The translations under genes and the position numbers were made by a program. A stretch of DNA of 64,000 bases from assembly GCA_021018995.1 (NCBI GenBank), contig CM037588.1, positions 149,067,725 to 149,131,724 on the forward strand, given 5' to 3'. Source of the stretch: Chloranthus sessilifolius (lineage: Eukaryota; Streptophyta; Magnoliopsida; Chloranthales; Chloranthaceae). Positions 11,291-24,619 of this stretch are shown in pieces. Every line of letters begins with the position of its first letter. The first letter of the stretch is position 1. Below the pieces are notes generated by a model. That model worked only from the letters and a program-made list of their open reading frames with translations. It did not search any database and was not told where the DNA came from.

Positions 11291-11639
11291 TGATTTTTTT
11301 TTTTAATCTTTTTTTAATGAATGTTTTTATTTTCTCTCTTTTCTTTCCTCTTGGTTCTTTCTTCCTTCCCTAGTAATGCTTTTCGTGGCCTTAGAACTCC
11401 CTTCTCTGATGGTGTTAACACCCCCAATGCTTCCTATGGTGGGACCCGGATGCCCTCTTAAGAATCAAAGAGAAATCTCTTGATCCTTAATGGTACAAAG
11501 TTTCACGCAATATCATAATCTCTAGAAAGAGCGAATAAAAGGGTGACCTCTCTTGACCGGTGAGAGCGTTGGGTATTTTATAATGCAGGAAGTATTGAAA
11601 ATCTTGAAACCAATGTACGGAGGGGTTCGGGGAACTGTG

Positions 11640-12120
11640 AAAAAGCCTCTAAATCTTGTTGCGTGGTAACTCACAAATTACCAACAATCTCACGATGAAC
11701 GATCAAATAAAAACGCAAAATAGAAAAAATTCAAGCACAAACACACAAGAGATAATATTTACATAGTTCGATAATATGCCTACATCCACGAGCAACGATA
11801 TTCCACTATATTGATGATCACACAAGAATACAAGAACACTCAAGTTTCACGAAAGCTCTCCTTAAAACCCTATACTGATTTTCAAAAGCTCTGCATCTCA
11901 ACTCTCTAATTTGTCTAAGAGGTTTCTCTTTAAATAGAAGATACAAATCCTACTTCAAACCTAAGAGAACTAGCCTTACATAGAGCCTGAACAAAATTGG
12001 ACCATTGTTAGTTAGAGTCAAATTACAATTCAACCTCCAAGTTAGAGCAAACATACAAGTTAGAGGCCAACTACAATTCAAACTCTCTAAGTTAGAGCCA
12101 AACAAAAAATCTAATCACAC
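11640..12120 (-). mobile_element. Copia-like LTR fragment within element A leader
   Basis: The plus strand contains TTTACATAGTTCGATAATAT followed by a CCTACATCCACGAG stretch. That signature is common in plant Ty1/copia LTRs read in reverse. Three copies of a (C/A)AAGTTAGAG repeat lie near 12040-12105. The exact ends and target duplication could not be fixed, so extent and family are approximate. Confidence 0.45.
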
Positions 12121-12149
12121 AGCAGCTAAGCTATGTGTGCATACGATGC

Positions 12150-13731
12150 TGTAGACACCCAAATTTGGCCCAAGGCCCAATCGAAACACACTTCAAGAGA
12201 TATGCACTTCCTAGCTTCTGATGGCATGTCCTGTACCTTTAGCAACCTTTCTGAAACCTTAAGAGTCATCCCAAACCCTTAGGAGTTACCCCAAATCCCT
12301 TAGAACCTACCCTGAACCTTTAGGAACCAATCCCAACCTTTAGAACCCCTTCCAAAAAACCCATACCTGACCCTCCCGGGCAATGGATAGAGAGATCCAT
12401 ACTGGGACTAGCTGAGATCTTCTACTATAATTGAATCTTATACCATTGAAAAGTAGAAGTCTCCAGGTTTCCAACAAGCTAAGAATCATCTCATTTGGAG
12501 TAATACATCGAAAGATATCGCGTTCCGAATATTCTGACAAAATCGGGTTTTGAATTGGGGATCCATATGGATTTGACACATGTAATACATGCGCCAAGCC
12601 ATTTATGGGAAGAAATGGCTTGGCACAAGTAATACTTGCCCCAAGTTCAAGTTGGTCCCCCGGCGGGCTTGCAACCTTCCAAGCACTATTTTACTGTATA
12701 TAAGCTTGGCGCATGTAACACATGCGCAAAGCTTAGCTACAGTAGCTGTGGATTTTTTGCTCGAATTTTACTTTTGGGGTTTGACTTGTTGACCATCTTG
12801 GTGCCCTAGGTGTGTTTTATTAGTTATGTTTCACCCCTCCTTACTCTATTGCAACCCTTAAGTGATTTGAAACTCTACCCTATCATCCACCATTGAACCT
12901 AACCTTCACAATTTTCCAAGCTCTTGAAAACTTAGGAAACCTTAGATGCTAGATTACCTATTTGTTAATCCTATTTAGCCTCTAAACACCCTCCTAACCT
13001 CCCCTTTTCCTATAAATATAGAGGCACCCCTCCCTTTGAATGGGCTTGAAAATTTTCCTAAGAGTAGAGAAAAGCCTTTCCTCCCTTTGGTGCCCCATTT
13101 CTCATATAAATTCCAGAATTCAAAAAGTCCCCTTAGACCCCATCTTCCATCAAAACCCCCTGAGTTTAGGAGAGAACTATCCCCTAGCCTTCTTTCTCTA
13201 CCCCTTAGCCATCAAGCCTTAGAGGTTAGAACCCATTCTCCAACCATTCAAGCCATTGGAAGCTCATCAAGTGCACCTACGTGGAGGTCCACAGCGGTGC
13301 TACAAGGGCTCGAGAGCTCCGGCTCTCCCCTTTGTCCTCTACCTTCTTTATCTTTTCTCTTATCCGCTAATTTGTGTCATTACGCTGCCAAACTCTGGGC
13401 AAGAACAGAGGAGCACAAATAGGATCCAAGTGCCTTAGGGCAAGGAGAAGTGCTCTTTCCTTTTCATTTTTTTATTTTATTTTTGGCCATAAGTAGAGAC
13501 CGCATTAAGCAAGTTGATCGGGTGCCTAACACCTTCCCGATCGATAACTGAAGCCCCTACCCAAGAGCCTTTGACGTAGACTAGTGAATCAAAGTCATAT
13601 TTGGCACTTCGGTGCATTTAAATATTGATTTGAGGTTTCTCTAGACACCAAAAGCTCCGGGTGGCAACTCTTTATTTTTTTGCGAGTGCGCATCGATGCG
13701 ATGGGACCGCCACGGATCCCATGGTTGCATA
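12150..13731 (+). repeat. Element B 5' LTR
   Basis: A 1,582-bp LTR starts TGTAGACACCC and ends TTGCATA next to the primer-binding site. It matches 30081-31648 throughout. A TATAAATA box lies at 13011-13018. Three palindromic motifs of the GCATGTAATACATGC type lie at 12575-12737, about 275-435 bp upstream of the TATA box. Confidence 0.92.
12575..12737. promoter_or_regulatory. Element B LTR palindrome cluster
   Basis: Three copies of a palindrome with core CATGTAATACATG are flanked by complementary TTGGCG/CGCCAA arms: at 12575-12600, at 12617-12645 (variant CAAGTAATACTTG, compensated on both arms) and at 12702-12737. The cluster recurs in the 3' LTR at 30493-30657. Arms extend to 12-14 nt each, so hairpin formation is possible. 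Confidence 0.85.
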
Positions 13732-13733
13732 GA

Positions 13734-13751
13734 TGGCAACTCTACTAGGGA
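13734..13751 (+). promoter_or_regulatory. Element B primer-binding site
   Basis: TGGCAACTCTACTAGGGA lies 2 nt after the 5' LTR. It parallels the TGGCGACGCCACTGGGGA of element A at 32614-32631 (minus strand). Such sites pair with the 3' end of a host tRNA to prime minus-strand synthesis; an arginine tRNA is usual in this lineage. Confidence 0.8.
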
Positions 13752-15028
13752 GTAGCTCGTAAAGCTTCCCCTTAAATTTTAACCTTTTCTTAGATTTTAC
13801 TAACATTTTATTATTTTTTACTCACCCCTACAATTACGTTAACTTTTCTCACCCCTACTTTTACGTCATTTACGAGCCTTAGCCAATTGGCAGGCCTACT
13901 TGTGCATTATCTTTACATTTCTTTACTTTTTTCGTCATTTACACGCTTTAGCCGTTTGGCGGGCCTATGTGCGCATTTACTTTCTCGCGATCATATACTA
14001 TCTGTGGACACCGACCGGTAGAGGCAGCACGGGACCATCACCACCCATTTTTGAACTCTAAAGAAAACTCCTCTAAAATTGAAAATTAAAATTGAACCAA
14101 CAAGGGGGACTTAATTAAATTTTGCGAGGTAGATTTTCAAAGGGTTGGAATTTTCTAGGCAAAGATACAAACTCTCGGTTCTTAGTACAGTGGCAGCCCT
14201 TAGTGGTGATGATCCGGAAAAGTAACACCCCACCTAGTATCTGAGAAAGCGCTTGCGCTAGAGGTATATCAGGTGGGTAACCTATCTCGTTATAAAGCCC
14301 AAAACCCATGGGAGAGAGCGTTAGTAGACCCGCATCGGCCTTGTATCTCTTAGGTTCGGTGAGGAGAGACTCGGTGCAATTAAGCATTCTGTCCTCGGAA
14401 GCATAGCTTCTAGAAAAATAAAAAAAAAAAGAGACCAATTTTGGGTTGTTGTTCTGCTGTCAAACCTATTTGACCTCACTATTTTGCCTGGCGCAACTAA
14501 TACCTGCGCCAAGCAAAAATACCCAAGTTTGCTTTGGCATGACTAATACATGCGCCAAGCCAAAAATACCCAGTTTTGCTCTAGCGCAACTAATACATGC
14601 CCCAAACTTAGAACCTGAGTAATTTGGCTTGGCACTTCTAATACTTGCACCAAGTCTGGTGTAAGCAGTACAGCTCAAATCTATGGCCTATCTTGCCATC
14701 TTGGATTCCCTGATTAGTGGCTTAGCACCTCTATTTAGGTTTCGTATTATCCAACACCCAATATGCCCCCGCTAGTCAAAAGAAGGTGACTTCTTTTTTA
14801 CCCGCTCTGAGGGATCAAGTTATTTACATTGATTTCCGTACCTTTAATAGATCAAGGGGTTTTCCCTTTGACTCCTTCGAAGCGCATCGAGGTCTCGCCG
14901 CGGGACTTATTTAGGGTACAAAAGTCACCCAAAACGGGAATTCAAAGGCCCCAGAATCCTTTATCAAATTATTTACAAAAATTTCAATTTTTTTTTAAAA
15001 TAAACTAAAAAATAAAAAATAGAGACTT
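13752..15028 (+). other. Element B leader with palindrome array
   Basis: This is an untranslated leader of about 1.3 kb. Two related hairpin-like blocks (TTAGCC-AATT-GGCAGGCC type) lie at 13873-13905 and 13945-13975, and a similar block occurs in element A's leader. Four copies of the element's palindrome lie at 14487-14513, 14532-14560, 14584-14607 and 14631-14661, each with GGC(G/A)C and G(C/T)GCC arms around an AATAC centre. They sit about 370-540 bp before gag. Confidence 0.75.
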
Positions 15029-17413
15029 GTGGTGCCGGCACAAGGGCATCATCTTACCCTCCGTCATTCTATAAGGAAGAAGGAGGAAGCTTTATGGGCC
15101 CCATCCGAGGCACCCATACCCTACACATCACCGAGCCATGCCGTGGGCGGTGGATCCGGCATATGCCGATCTCGATTCATCCCCGCCACGTTCTCCAACT
15201 CACTCCCATGCAGAGGAGATGTTCACATCCATCCCCCTCACCCAATCTCCCTTTACCATCACCGGCCCATTCGGTGCTCCTATTTTCCCATCCACCACCT
15301 CTCAAAACACCTAAAATTCAACCCCCCATTCCCCATCATTTTCCCAAACCATGCCCATTCCCCCATCCATGGCCATTCCTACTCTATCCCATCCTCCATC
15401 CACACCCATTCAAAACCCGACCCAATTTCCTGCCTTTACTACCATGCCCCATTTCTCATCTTCTCAACACATACCCAATCCACTCACACTTACCCATGCC
15501 ACATCCGATCCCTCAAATCCCTCATACATCCTTCCATCTACCCAGGTCATTCCTATTTTTACCGAAGCTATGCCCGATTTTTCTCATACATCCCCCATTC
15601 TTCATCATCCAACATATACCCAATCCACCCGCATTCACCAATGCCCCACCTAATTTCTCTAACCAACCCTATATCCCACCATTTACTCAGGTCATGCCCA
15701 ATTTTACCGGGGCCATGCCTAATTTCCCCACCACATTCATCCCCTCCACACCCCATCATCCCTTTGATACACCATCGCCATCCAATCCCTCCCCAATGGC
15801 CATGATAGAGGAGATAGTCCAGGCCTACACTAGTTGGAAAGCCTCCCAAGACAACCCCTCTCATCCACACCACACATCCCTAAATCCATCCCATACACTA
15901 TCAAGCGTCCATGCCTCATTCCCCCATGACCGCCATCAACCCCCTATCATCCATACCATCCAAGGCCCCATGGCCCAAACCCACCAGGGCCCCATGACCT
16001 ATATGCCACAAGGCCTAATGGGTCAGACCCATCAAGGCCCAATAGGCCATACCCACCAAGGCCCATTGGGTCATACCCACTAAGGGGATAAACCCATTAA
16101 GGTCTAATGGTCCAGACCCATCAAAGCCCAATGGGTCAGACCCACCAAGACCTCATGGCCCAACTTTCCCAAACCCTCATGGCCCAAAATCCCCAAGGCT
16201 TTATGGCCCAAACCCATCAAAGCTCTTTACCCTATGCCCAAGCCCAGCAAGGCCCAAACCTTGGAGCCTCACACCCATACCCTTCACAATTCCTTCTGAA
16301 TTTCACTCACCCACAACCCTCATACCCTGCTCAAACCCATACCCTGCATCAACCCCAACTCACCCATGGCCCTACACCCCAAAGTCATCTCTAAGCTTTC
16401 CCCCATACACAATGGCCCCATCAGGTCCCACCCTAAAATCCAACTTCCATACACCCCATCACTCAGCAAAATTTTCCTCACATACAATGGTCACACACGA
16501 CCCTCATTCAGTCCATGCAATACCAACAAGAAAATCTCACCCTCACTACACCATATGTAGACTAACAATATGAAGAGGACGAGATCAAGAACAACAGGCT
16601 TCTGTTGGGGCATTGGCCAACATTAATCCTCCACCCATAATCACCAACCCCCTGGTAGCGCAGAGCAAATGAAGACCGACTACGGAAAAGATAACCCCAT
16701 TGTCTAAAGAGTCAGAGCAGTTGAAAGAACAACTGGATAAAATCTAGAAGAAGCTATTAATGATGGGTGGAGCCAAAATCCATGCCACAAATTTTTTAGA
16801 CTTGTGTTTATTTGTTGAAGTCCCATTGCCCCCAAAGTTTAAAATGCTGGTTTTTTATAAATACAACGACACGGGCAATCCCATTGCACACCTCAAGTCC
16901 TATTGTGGGGACATGTGTCAATATGGAGGGGATGAAAGGCTCCTTATAAAAATCTTTCATAAGAGTCTAACTAGCCCAGCCTTAAGATGGTTCACGTCCC
17001 TAGAACCATCCATGATAAAGGCATGGAAAGATCTGACGCATTTGTTTCAAAAGCAGTATGCCTACAATATATACATTGAAGCTCGCAAATCATATTTGAC
17101 CTGACTAAAGCAGAACCCTAATGAGACTTTCAGCGATTACTTGGGACGTTGGAGAGAACTGGCAGCTCAGGTAAGAAATAGAATACCTGAAGACGAATAG
17201 ATTGAGGTGATTTCAAAGAATACGTTGCCAGTTATCTCGGACTTCCTCATTTACCAACAACAATTCAGTTTTGCTTATTTGGTAAGGAATGCCAATTGTT
17301 GCAAGGATGCCATCAGAGAGGGGTGTCTAAGCAAGAATGTATCTGGTGGAGCCAGCGAGTTCAGGTGGTTCTCTGAGCAGAGGAATGAGAAAAGAGCAAG
17401 GGTAGATGTGTAG
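15029..17413 (+). pseudogene. Element B gag, fossil
   Basis: The N-terminal half (15029-16560) is extremely Pro/His/Ser-rich. A repeat of about eight residues (MxQTHQGP) lies within 15970-16230. The retrotransposon-gag core follows at 16760-17413 and contains HLKSYCGDMCQYGGDERLL and RWRELAAQVRNRIPEDE. The gene encodes the capsid-forming protein. It is broken in several places. Confidence 0.85.
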
Positions 17414-17530
17414 AATATTGCCAACACGTGGCCCAACGCCAATATAACCCCATTCCAATTCAAAGTCGCCTAGCCAACTGCAGTTAGAATCGAGCCAATA
17501 CAAAGAACCGAGAATGGGCAAGGGGCACAA

Positions 17531-18474
17531 ATGACTCCAGAGCAGAGAAGGGCCCACTATGACCGAGTTTTCATGCCTTTGAGACAATCATTGAATGTCT
17601 TGTTGCCTTTGTTAATAGAAAAGGGATTGGTCACAGCACTCCAACCACGACCCCACCGAATCTCATCCCTAGGAACTATGACCCCAACACTCATTGTAAC
17701 TTTCACCAAGGGCCAGGCCACCCAACTGACCGATACTTCCCATTGAAGCACGTGATACAAGATTTAATCGAGGCCGAGAAAATCATTCCCCCTGCACTCC
17801 CCCAAGCCACCCAACATACGAACATACATCAAGTACCGCTACCCCCACACCCTACCGGAGGAGCAGGTCCGAGACCCACCATTGGTATGATAGAAGAGGG
17901 CGATGAAGAATTTGAGTTTGACCCATAGTATTACATCAGTGACCGAGAAAATTTTGTGGCACCGAGGCAAAGAAATCGAGAAGATAGAAGCATTGGGGTG
18001 ATTGAACCCTTAAATTTGTTAGATTATTTTCCCAACCCTGCACCCCAAATAGAACCCATAGATCTTAGGGCGTACTCCCCATTACCCACCCCCGTCAACT
18101 ATGTACAAGTTAATGCTTATCGACCATACACCACCACTCCCAAATTACCGAATGGCCAATCATGTCTCCCATCCATCACCTAACAGTTATCAATGGTCCA
18201 TCCCTACCCCATTACCCCCAGCACAACCACCCACAAACCTCATCACCCCTACTTGGCCTACTTTTTCCACCTACCCTTCCATCACCAAGGTAAACCAGGC
18301 ATTGCCCACCCACCCAAGCCATTAGTACAAGCACATCAAGTACCGGTAGCCACTCCATTTCAGATTCTGGGGCTAACCTATAATCCTCATCAAGTCCCGC
18401 TCAATTATGAACAAATAGATGTTAATGTCGGCAACAACAAGGAAGGGGTAGTGGACTTTGTCAATGATCCGTAA
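17531..18474 (+). pseudogene. Element B gag-protease linker region, fossil
   Basis: Several open pieces encode a segment beginning MTPEQRRAHYDRVFMPL, a HVIQDLIEAEKI motif and Pro/Tyr/His-rich linkers. In Tat elements the corresponding part lies between the gag core and protease and often carries a zinc knuckle. No intact CCHC knuckle is evident here. Confidence 0.65.
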
Positions 18475-18699
18475 AATCTCCAAAATCTCCAAGCAACCCG
18501 GAAGCAGATAGTGTAGTAAACCCTTTCAAAAAAATGTATACTTGAAACTCAATTAAGAAGAATGTCGGCTCACATCACGGTTTGGGATCTATTGATGATG
18601 TCCCCGCTTCATTTTCAAGCTCTAATGGAGGCGTTAAAAAATGTGCATGTGTCTCTTCAAGTAAGCCCAGATGAAGTCAGGTAGATAATAGGGCAGGTA

Positions 18700-19344
18700 A
18701 TGGCTCCCAATGCCATCTCCTTTTCTGATGCTGATTTACCGGAAGAGGGAAATAGTCATTCCAAATCCCTCAATATCACTATAGAATCAGGAAACATGAT
18801 AATCTCCTTGGTGTTAATCGATAACGGGTCTGCCTTGAAAATATGCCCCTTGAGAACCGCCACTAAAATAGGTATAGATCCCTACATGTTGAGACCAACA
18901 AGAACCAGCACCAGAGGTTTTGATAATACAAGGAGAGAGATAATGGGAGAAGTTGACCTTGAGCTGGAGATTGGGCCAATGACCTTCTCCATACTATTTC
19001 AAGTCATGGATATCAAGTCCTTCTTTAATCTGTTATTAGGGTGCCCATGGTTACATAAGGTCAGAGCAATATCATCGACGTTGCATCAGAAGCTCAAGTT
19101 TGTGTCCGAGCAGAAGATTATTACCATCATAGGTGAGGGGCACGATGAGAAGGAAACGACCACCCACAGCATTGAGAATCCAAAAGTGTTGGATGTGCCA
19201 TACATAGCTGAAGATACCGACCTCCACAGTTTTGAGTACGAGGTGTCAACAGTAATCTCGGAACCCTCGGAAAGCATCACTTTAAAAATTAGAGGTAGAA
19301 TGGTAGCGACAATAGCCATGTTCCCGAGCCACAGTAGCTGCTAG
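18700..19344 (+). pseudogene. Element B aspartic protease, fossil
   Basis: A 214-codon frame contains VLIDNGSALKICPL, the plant Tat form of the retropepsin active-site motif. It is followed by RGFDNTRREIMGEVDLELE and a LLGCPWLH segment that matches the usual LLGRPWIH at the end of the protease. It matures the Gag-Pol polyprotein. Confidence 0.85.
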
Positions 19345-20041
19345 AGCTCGAGGAATCAATTTAGAAGAGAAGCCCCGTCCTAGATCGCACATCCGAGATA
19401 CTTTCGTTAGCGCCGAGATCGTGAAGATTGATCGGAATGGGCAACACAATTAATCCCACATAAGCTAGCCCCCCTGTCCACCCCACCAATCCCCGAATTT
19501 TCCCTCTCAACTTGGACATAGACTTAGCTACTCTGTCCCCATTTGAAGAGCAAAGTTCCATAGCTGCACAATCCCCCCTGTGGTAAACCACCACAGTACT
19601 CTGCTGTCGTTTGAGGATAGAGTCTCAGACAAACTTATGATTAATATGATGGAGGCTAACTCCGAAGAATTACATCAAACAGCCTCCTCCATCCAAAAAA
19701 GTAAAGGAGCAGCAAAGCAGGTACAAAATTGGGCATCCATGCCTCAAACTCTGGAATTGATAGGTGGCCTGAAATTCGGTACCAATTTCCTAAAAAAAAA
19801 ATAACCTGTAAAAAGTGAGATAAGCCCTTGGCAGGCAATACCATGTATATATAGGGACTCGCTTGGCCAAGGGCCTATTTTCGAAGAAAACAAAAATCCC
19901 AAAAACATAGAAAAATTTAAAATCCAAAAATAGTCTTTCAAAATTTCTAATAAAATCAAAGAAAATGATGCCTTAATTGAAATACCCGTCCCACGTGAAA
20001 TCGACTCCTTTCTTATAGAAATACAAGAAGAGGTAGGGGTC

Positions 20042-21120
20042 ATGAGTCTAGACGAGGAGATCCCTATTGAGGAGCTTCCCAATGAGTTCCTCGAATGGTT
20101 TGCCGATTTTGAGCACGGTCCTATCCCTATTATTGAAGAAACCGAGGACGTCAATCTAGGAACCGAGGAGGTTCCCAGAATAACCAAGATCGAAACGTCA
20201 TTGTCTCCTGAGGAGAGAAAAAGCATGATCGATTTCCTTCGGTCATATCAAGACGCCTTTGTATGGTCATACGAGGGCATGCCTGGTTTGGACACTGATT
20301 TGGTCGAGCATGAGTTGCCACTCTACCTTGATATCAAGTCGGTCAAGCAGAAGTTGAGAAGACTCTGACCCGAGTGGATGCTAAAAGTTAAGGATGAGGT
20401 CTTCAAGCAATATGACGCGGGATTTCTAATGGTCCCCAAGTACCCTCAGTGGCTAGCCAATATCGTCCCAGTGCCGAAAAAGGATGGAAAGGTTCGCATG
20501 TGCATAGATTTCATAAACTTGAACAGAGCAAGCCCAAAGGATGACTTCTCATTGCCACACATCGACATCTTGGTTGATAACACTGCTAAACACAAGATGC
20601 TCTCATTCATGGACAGATTCTTCGGACATAATCAAATCAAGATGGCAGAAGCTGACCGAGAGAAGACTGTGTTTATCACTCCATGGGGAACTTTCTGTTA
20701 CTGAAGCATGCTGCTCAGATTAAAGAATGTCAGGGCAACCTATCAGAGAACAATGACGGCACTATTCTATGACATGATGCACCGAGAAATTAAGGTATAT
20801 GTCGACGACATGATCGCCAAGTCACCAAAGCAATGTGACCATCTGATAAACCTCCAAAAGCTATTTGAGAGGTTGAGAAAATATTGGTTATGTATGAATC
20901 CTCATAAATGCGCATTTGGATCCATGTCAGGGAAGCTCTTGGGCTTCATCGTCAGTAGGAGAGGTATCGAAGTTGACCCGGTCAAGGTAAAGGCCATCAC
21001 AGAAATGCCACCACCGTCTATCGAGAAAGAGGTCAGAGGGTTCTTGGGTAGAATATAGTACATCAGTCGGTTCATTACGCAGTTAACTCCTATCTACATG
21101 CTGATCTTCAAGCTACTAAG
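20042..21120 (+). pseudogene. Element B reverse transcriptase, fossil
   Basis: The N-terminal region (FVWSYEGMPGLDTDLVEH) is followed by RT motifs: IVPVPKKDGKVRMCIDFINL, ASPKDDFSLPHIDILVD, the VYVDDMI catalytic loop and a connection with RRGIEVDPVKVKAI and RGFLGRI. The order and spacing are those of Ty3/gypsy RT. Several breaks are present. Confidence 0.9.
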
Positions 21121-21254
21121 GAAAGACTCGCCCGTTGAATGAAACAGCGACTGCCAAGCAACATTCAACAAAATCAAAGGATATCTCCTCAACCCACCAG
21201 TTTTAGTACCACTCGAGCCGGGGAGGCCACTCTTAATGTATCTCTCCACGACAG

Positions 21255-21615
21255 AAGTTTAGATGGGGTGTGTCCTAGGGCAGCATGATGAGACAGGGAG
21301 AAGAGAACGAGCCATCTACTATCTCAGCAAGAAGTTTACTGATTATGAGAAGCGCTATTCTCATCTGGAGAAGGCATGTTTGGCTCTCGTATGGGTTACA
21401 CAGAGGCTCCACCATTACCTACTATCACAAGCCATTCTAATACTAGCACGCATAGATCCGCTGAAATATTTGTTCAAAAAATTAGCCCTCACTGGGTGGA
21501 CTGCATGCTGGCAGCTCCTTCTATCCGAGTTCGACATCACATATGTAACTCAGAAGTCAATCAAGGGGCAGGCACTCGTCGATCATCTTGTCGGCAATCC
21601 TTTACCGGATTAGGA
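21255..21615 (+). pseudogene. Element B RNase H (canonical), fossil
   Basis: The segment includes ERAIYYLSKKFTDYEKRYSH, LEKACLALVWVTQRLHHYLL and DITYVTQKSIKGQALVDHL. These match the RNase H and linker of plant Tat elements, where the first domain is degenerate and a second RNase H follows. Confidence 0.85.
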
Positions 21616-21671
21616 ACCTTTGAGAACCAAATTTCTAGATGAGGACATCTTGTTTATGACAGGACGATACA

Positions 21672-21940
21672 GTGGAGACTGAAGAATTCTGGGTAATGCA
21701 CTTTGACGGGGCATCGAATGCTGAGGGCCAGGGTGTTGGCGCTATCCTAATCTCGCCAAAAGGATCACTCATACCAGCTTCTATCAAGCTCAACTTCCCC
21801 TGCACTAACAACATGGCTGAATATGAAGCTTGCACCACTAGACTACAAGCAGCTTTGGACTTAAATGTAACTCGTCTCTGAGTTTTTGGTGACTCTCAGT
21901 TAATCATTTGCCAGACAAACGGTGACTAGAAGACGAGGGA
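21672..21940 (+). pseudogene. Element B second, archaeal-type RNase H, fossil
   Basis: The frame contains WVMHFDGASNAEGQGVGAIL, NNMAEYEACTTRLQAAL and VFGDSQLIICQ. DGA, E and GDS are the acidic active-site positions of an archaeal-like RNase H. This second domain is the acquisition that defines the Tat lineage within Ty3/gypsy and is the strongest lineage evidence in the element. Confidence 0.88.
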
Positions 21941-22322
21941 TGAGAGATTGATCCCTTACCATGAACACCTCAAGGATCTGATAGCATGCTTCAATGACGT
22001 CACATTCTCATATGCCCTGTGAATAAGGAATCGCTTCACCGACAGGTTAGCAACTTTGGCATCAATGGTAGAAATCCCATACGGTGTTGTGATAAAGCCG
22101 ATCATGATTGAATAGAGGAATGAACCAGCCTTCTGCCTCCAGATTGAGGAACCTATAAAGTTAGATGATGAGCCACCATGGTTCTTAGATATCAAGAGCT
22201 TTCTCGAAACATGGACTTTCCCTAAGGAAACATCCAAAGCGAACAGGCGGACCATCCAGTGATTAGCATCAAACTACGTCATCTATGACGAGTGTCTCTA
22301 CAAATGGTCTTATAACAACAAC

Positions 22323-23151
22323 TTGCTCAGATGCCTACAAATGGTCTTCGTCGCTATTGAGTACTTCACTAAATGGGTAGAGGCAGCATCCTACGCCAAC
22401 ATCACGGCCCAGCACGTCGAGAAATTCATCAAGAATAATATTATGTGCCGGTTCGGTGTACCCAAGGATATCATCATGGATAATGGCACCAACTTTGCAA
22501 ACAAATGCATCAAGGCCTTCTGTGAGCAGTACAAGATCAAGCATCATCGCTCATCGCCTTATCGGCCGTAAACCAATGGAGCCGTGGAAGCTGCCAATAA
22601 AACAATCATCCACATCCTTGAGAAAATGGTCATCACCTACCGAGATTAGAGCGAAATGTTATCATTTGCTCTATGTGCCTACAGAACGTCAATCCATACC
22701 GCTATAGGGGCAACCCCATTCTTCCTTGTGTATGGAACCAAGGTCGTCCTATCGGTAGAAGTTGAAGTACCCTTTCTCCATATCCTCATCGAATCGGGCT
22801 TATCTGAAGCTGAGAGAGAGAGAGAGAGAGAGATCCCGCTTTGAATAGTTGAATCTGCTAGATGCGAAAAGGCTCCTAGCCTTGTGTCATACCCAAGTTT
22901 ACCAGGGGCGAATCACACGTGCTTACAACAAACGTGTCCGCGATCGAGATCTGAAGGTAGGAGACACTGTACTTAAGAAAATCTTCCCATCCCTCCAGGC
23001 CGATCTGAGAGGGAAATTCAAGCCTAACTGGGAAGGGCCTTACGTCATTGGAGAAGTGCTCCTGGGATACGCCATTCGCATCGCCACCATGGATGGAGAT
23101 CACTTTCCTGAGCCCATCAACGCTAGGTATGTTCGACGGTTCTACTCATAG
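22323..23151 (+). pseudogene. Element B integrase, fossil
   Basis: The core shows AIEYFTKWVEAASYANITAQ, PKDIIMDNGTNFANK and NGAVEAANKTI. These are the three acidic regions of the rve domain. A C-terminal GPYVIGEVLLGYAIRIATMD segment follows and the gene ends near 23151. No chromodomain follows, as expected for Tat and unlike element C. An AG-rich simple tract interrupts it near 22815. Confidence 0.88.
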
Positions 23152-24600
23152 TCTCCCTCGGCGAGGTAAGTATTGATAAAATGGATACATGACGGCTCAA
23201 AGACCCCACAAAAGAGGCCATCATTTCAAAGCCAAGTAGCCAAAGAAGCTTCCCTGAACACTCATACCATTTGCTACCCAATTCGAGCCATGAACCTTTC
23301 TTTCATAACCCCTCCAAAAAAAATATGTGTACATACACCAACAAAAAAGAAGAAAAAGAGTTACCATTAAAATCCAAAAAAAAATCAAAAAAGCAAAACA
23401 CCAAAAAGATATTGTCTGCAAAGCAAAAAGAACAAAAAATAGAAAAGAAAAGAAATAGAAAAAATACTAAAGGGGCATGTACAGTAAAAATCCCACAAGG
23501 AAGAAGTGTATTAAGGTAGCTGAAGCCCAGTCAAGGAAACCCTTTTTAAACCCAGAATATCTTCAAATCCTAACCTTACCTATGGCCATGATACATCCTG
23601 AGGAAAAGCCCTCTTTAAGGTCTACGAGTAGTTTTTAGTATCCGCTAAGTCAGCATGAGCCAAGTTGAGAGACGACGAGAACTCCATCCGGCCGGCTATG
23701 ACGAAATCAACGTCCATGTCATGGCTTTCGAAGAATAAAATAAAAAAGGAAAAAGAGAAAATAAAAATAAATAAAATACAAGCTCAAAGCAAAATAGACG
23801 TGGTGAAAATCCGAAAGGGCGCTATGGGTAAAAGGAGCGGGTTTGTGCGGAGCAGGTGAAAACCCGAAAGGGTGCTTGGGATAAGAGAGCAGAACCCATG
23901 GATGTGGTGAAAACCCGAAAGGGTGCCATAGGTAAAAAGAGGGAAATAACGGGCATGATGAACCCACCTTGGGTGTTGTGTGTAAAAAGGATTAAAAAGA
24001 AAATTTTGGAAGGGAATGATAAAGATTAAAAAAACCTTTTGACCAACCTCCCGGTGCTACCTGATTTCTTAGTGGGCCGCTCATGTTAGATCAAGTTGAG
24101 TCCTGACCATGTATGTCTTTAAGACTGCACGTCGAATGTATGACCCGAGGTAAGGAGAAAAGGTTAATTCAATCCAAAGGGATAAGTGTTCCGACCTTAG
24201 CAAAACTGCTAAGCTTTGTCCAGATCTAGTCACAAAAGGGGTTCGACCATGCTCAAAAGTGGGCCCATCACCCTACCACAATTAAGGCATCATACCAAAA
24301 CATGCTTAAAAGGAATCTATCAAGTCAAAAAAAAGAGAGAGAAAGAAAAATAAAATAATAATAACACTTTTTATAAGATAATAGATTTTCCTTCCCATTT
24401 ACAACCTGTATACAGCTTACACCACATCCCAAAAAATAATCGATGTGATGTCTGGATTTCTTTCTTTCTTTCTTTTTTACAAAAACATAAATAAGCAAAA
24501 ACATTAAAAAAATCTATATACACATAAAAGAATGTGTGTATCTAAATAGGGGTTTCTTACACCCCTTTCTATAAGTCTGATCTATGCAAAAAGGTATGTG
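23152..24600 (+). other. Element B post-pol spacer with AACCCGAAAGGGTGC repeats
   Basis: After integrase there is A-rich sequence (23320-23480). Three spaced copies of a GTGAAAACCCGAAAGGGTGC block follow at about 23800-23930, with degenerate relatives to 23985. The core CCCGAAAGGG can form a short hairpin. No coding domain is seen. An (AAGA)/(TTTC)-type tract lies near 24465. Confidence 0.6.
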
Positions 24601-24619
24601 CAGGATAAGATCAATGACC

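Noticed and set aside
15029-16394. Three overlapping plus-strand frames of 100-329 codons in the Pro/His-rich region as separate genes.
   Set aside because: All read the same low-complexity CCCAT-rich gag N-terminal DNA of element B in different frames.
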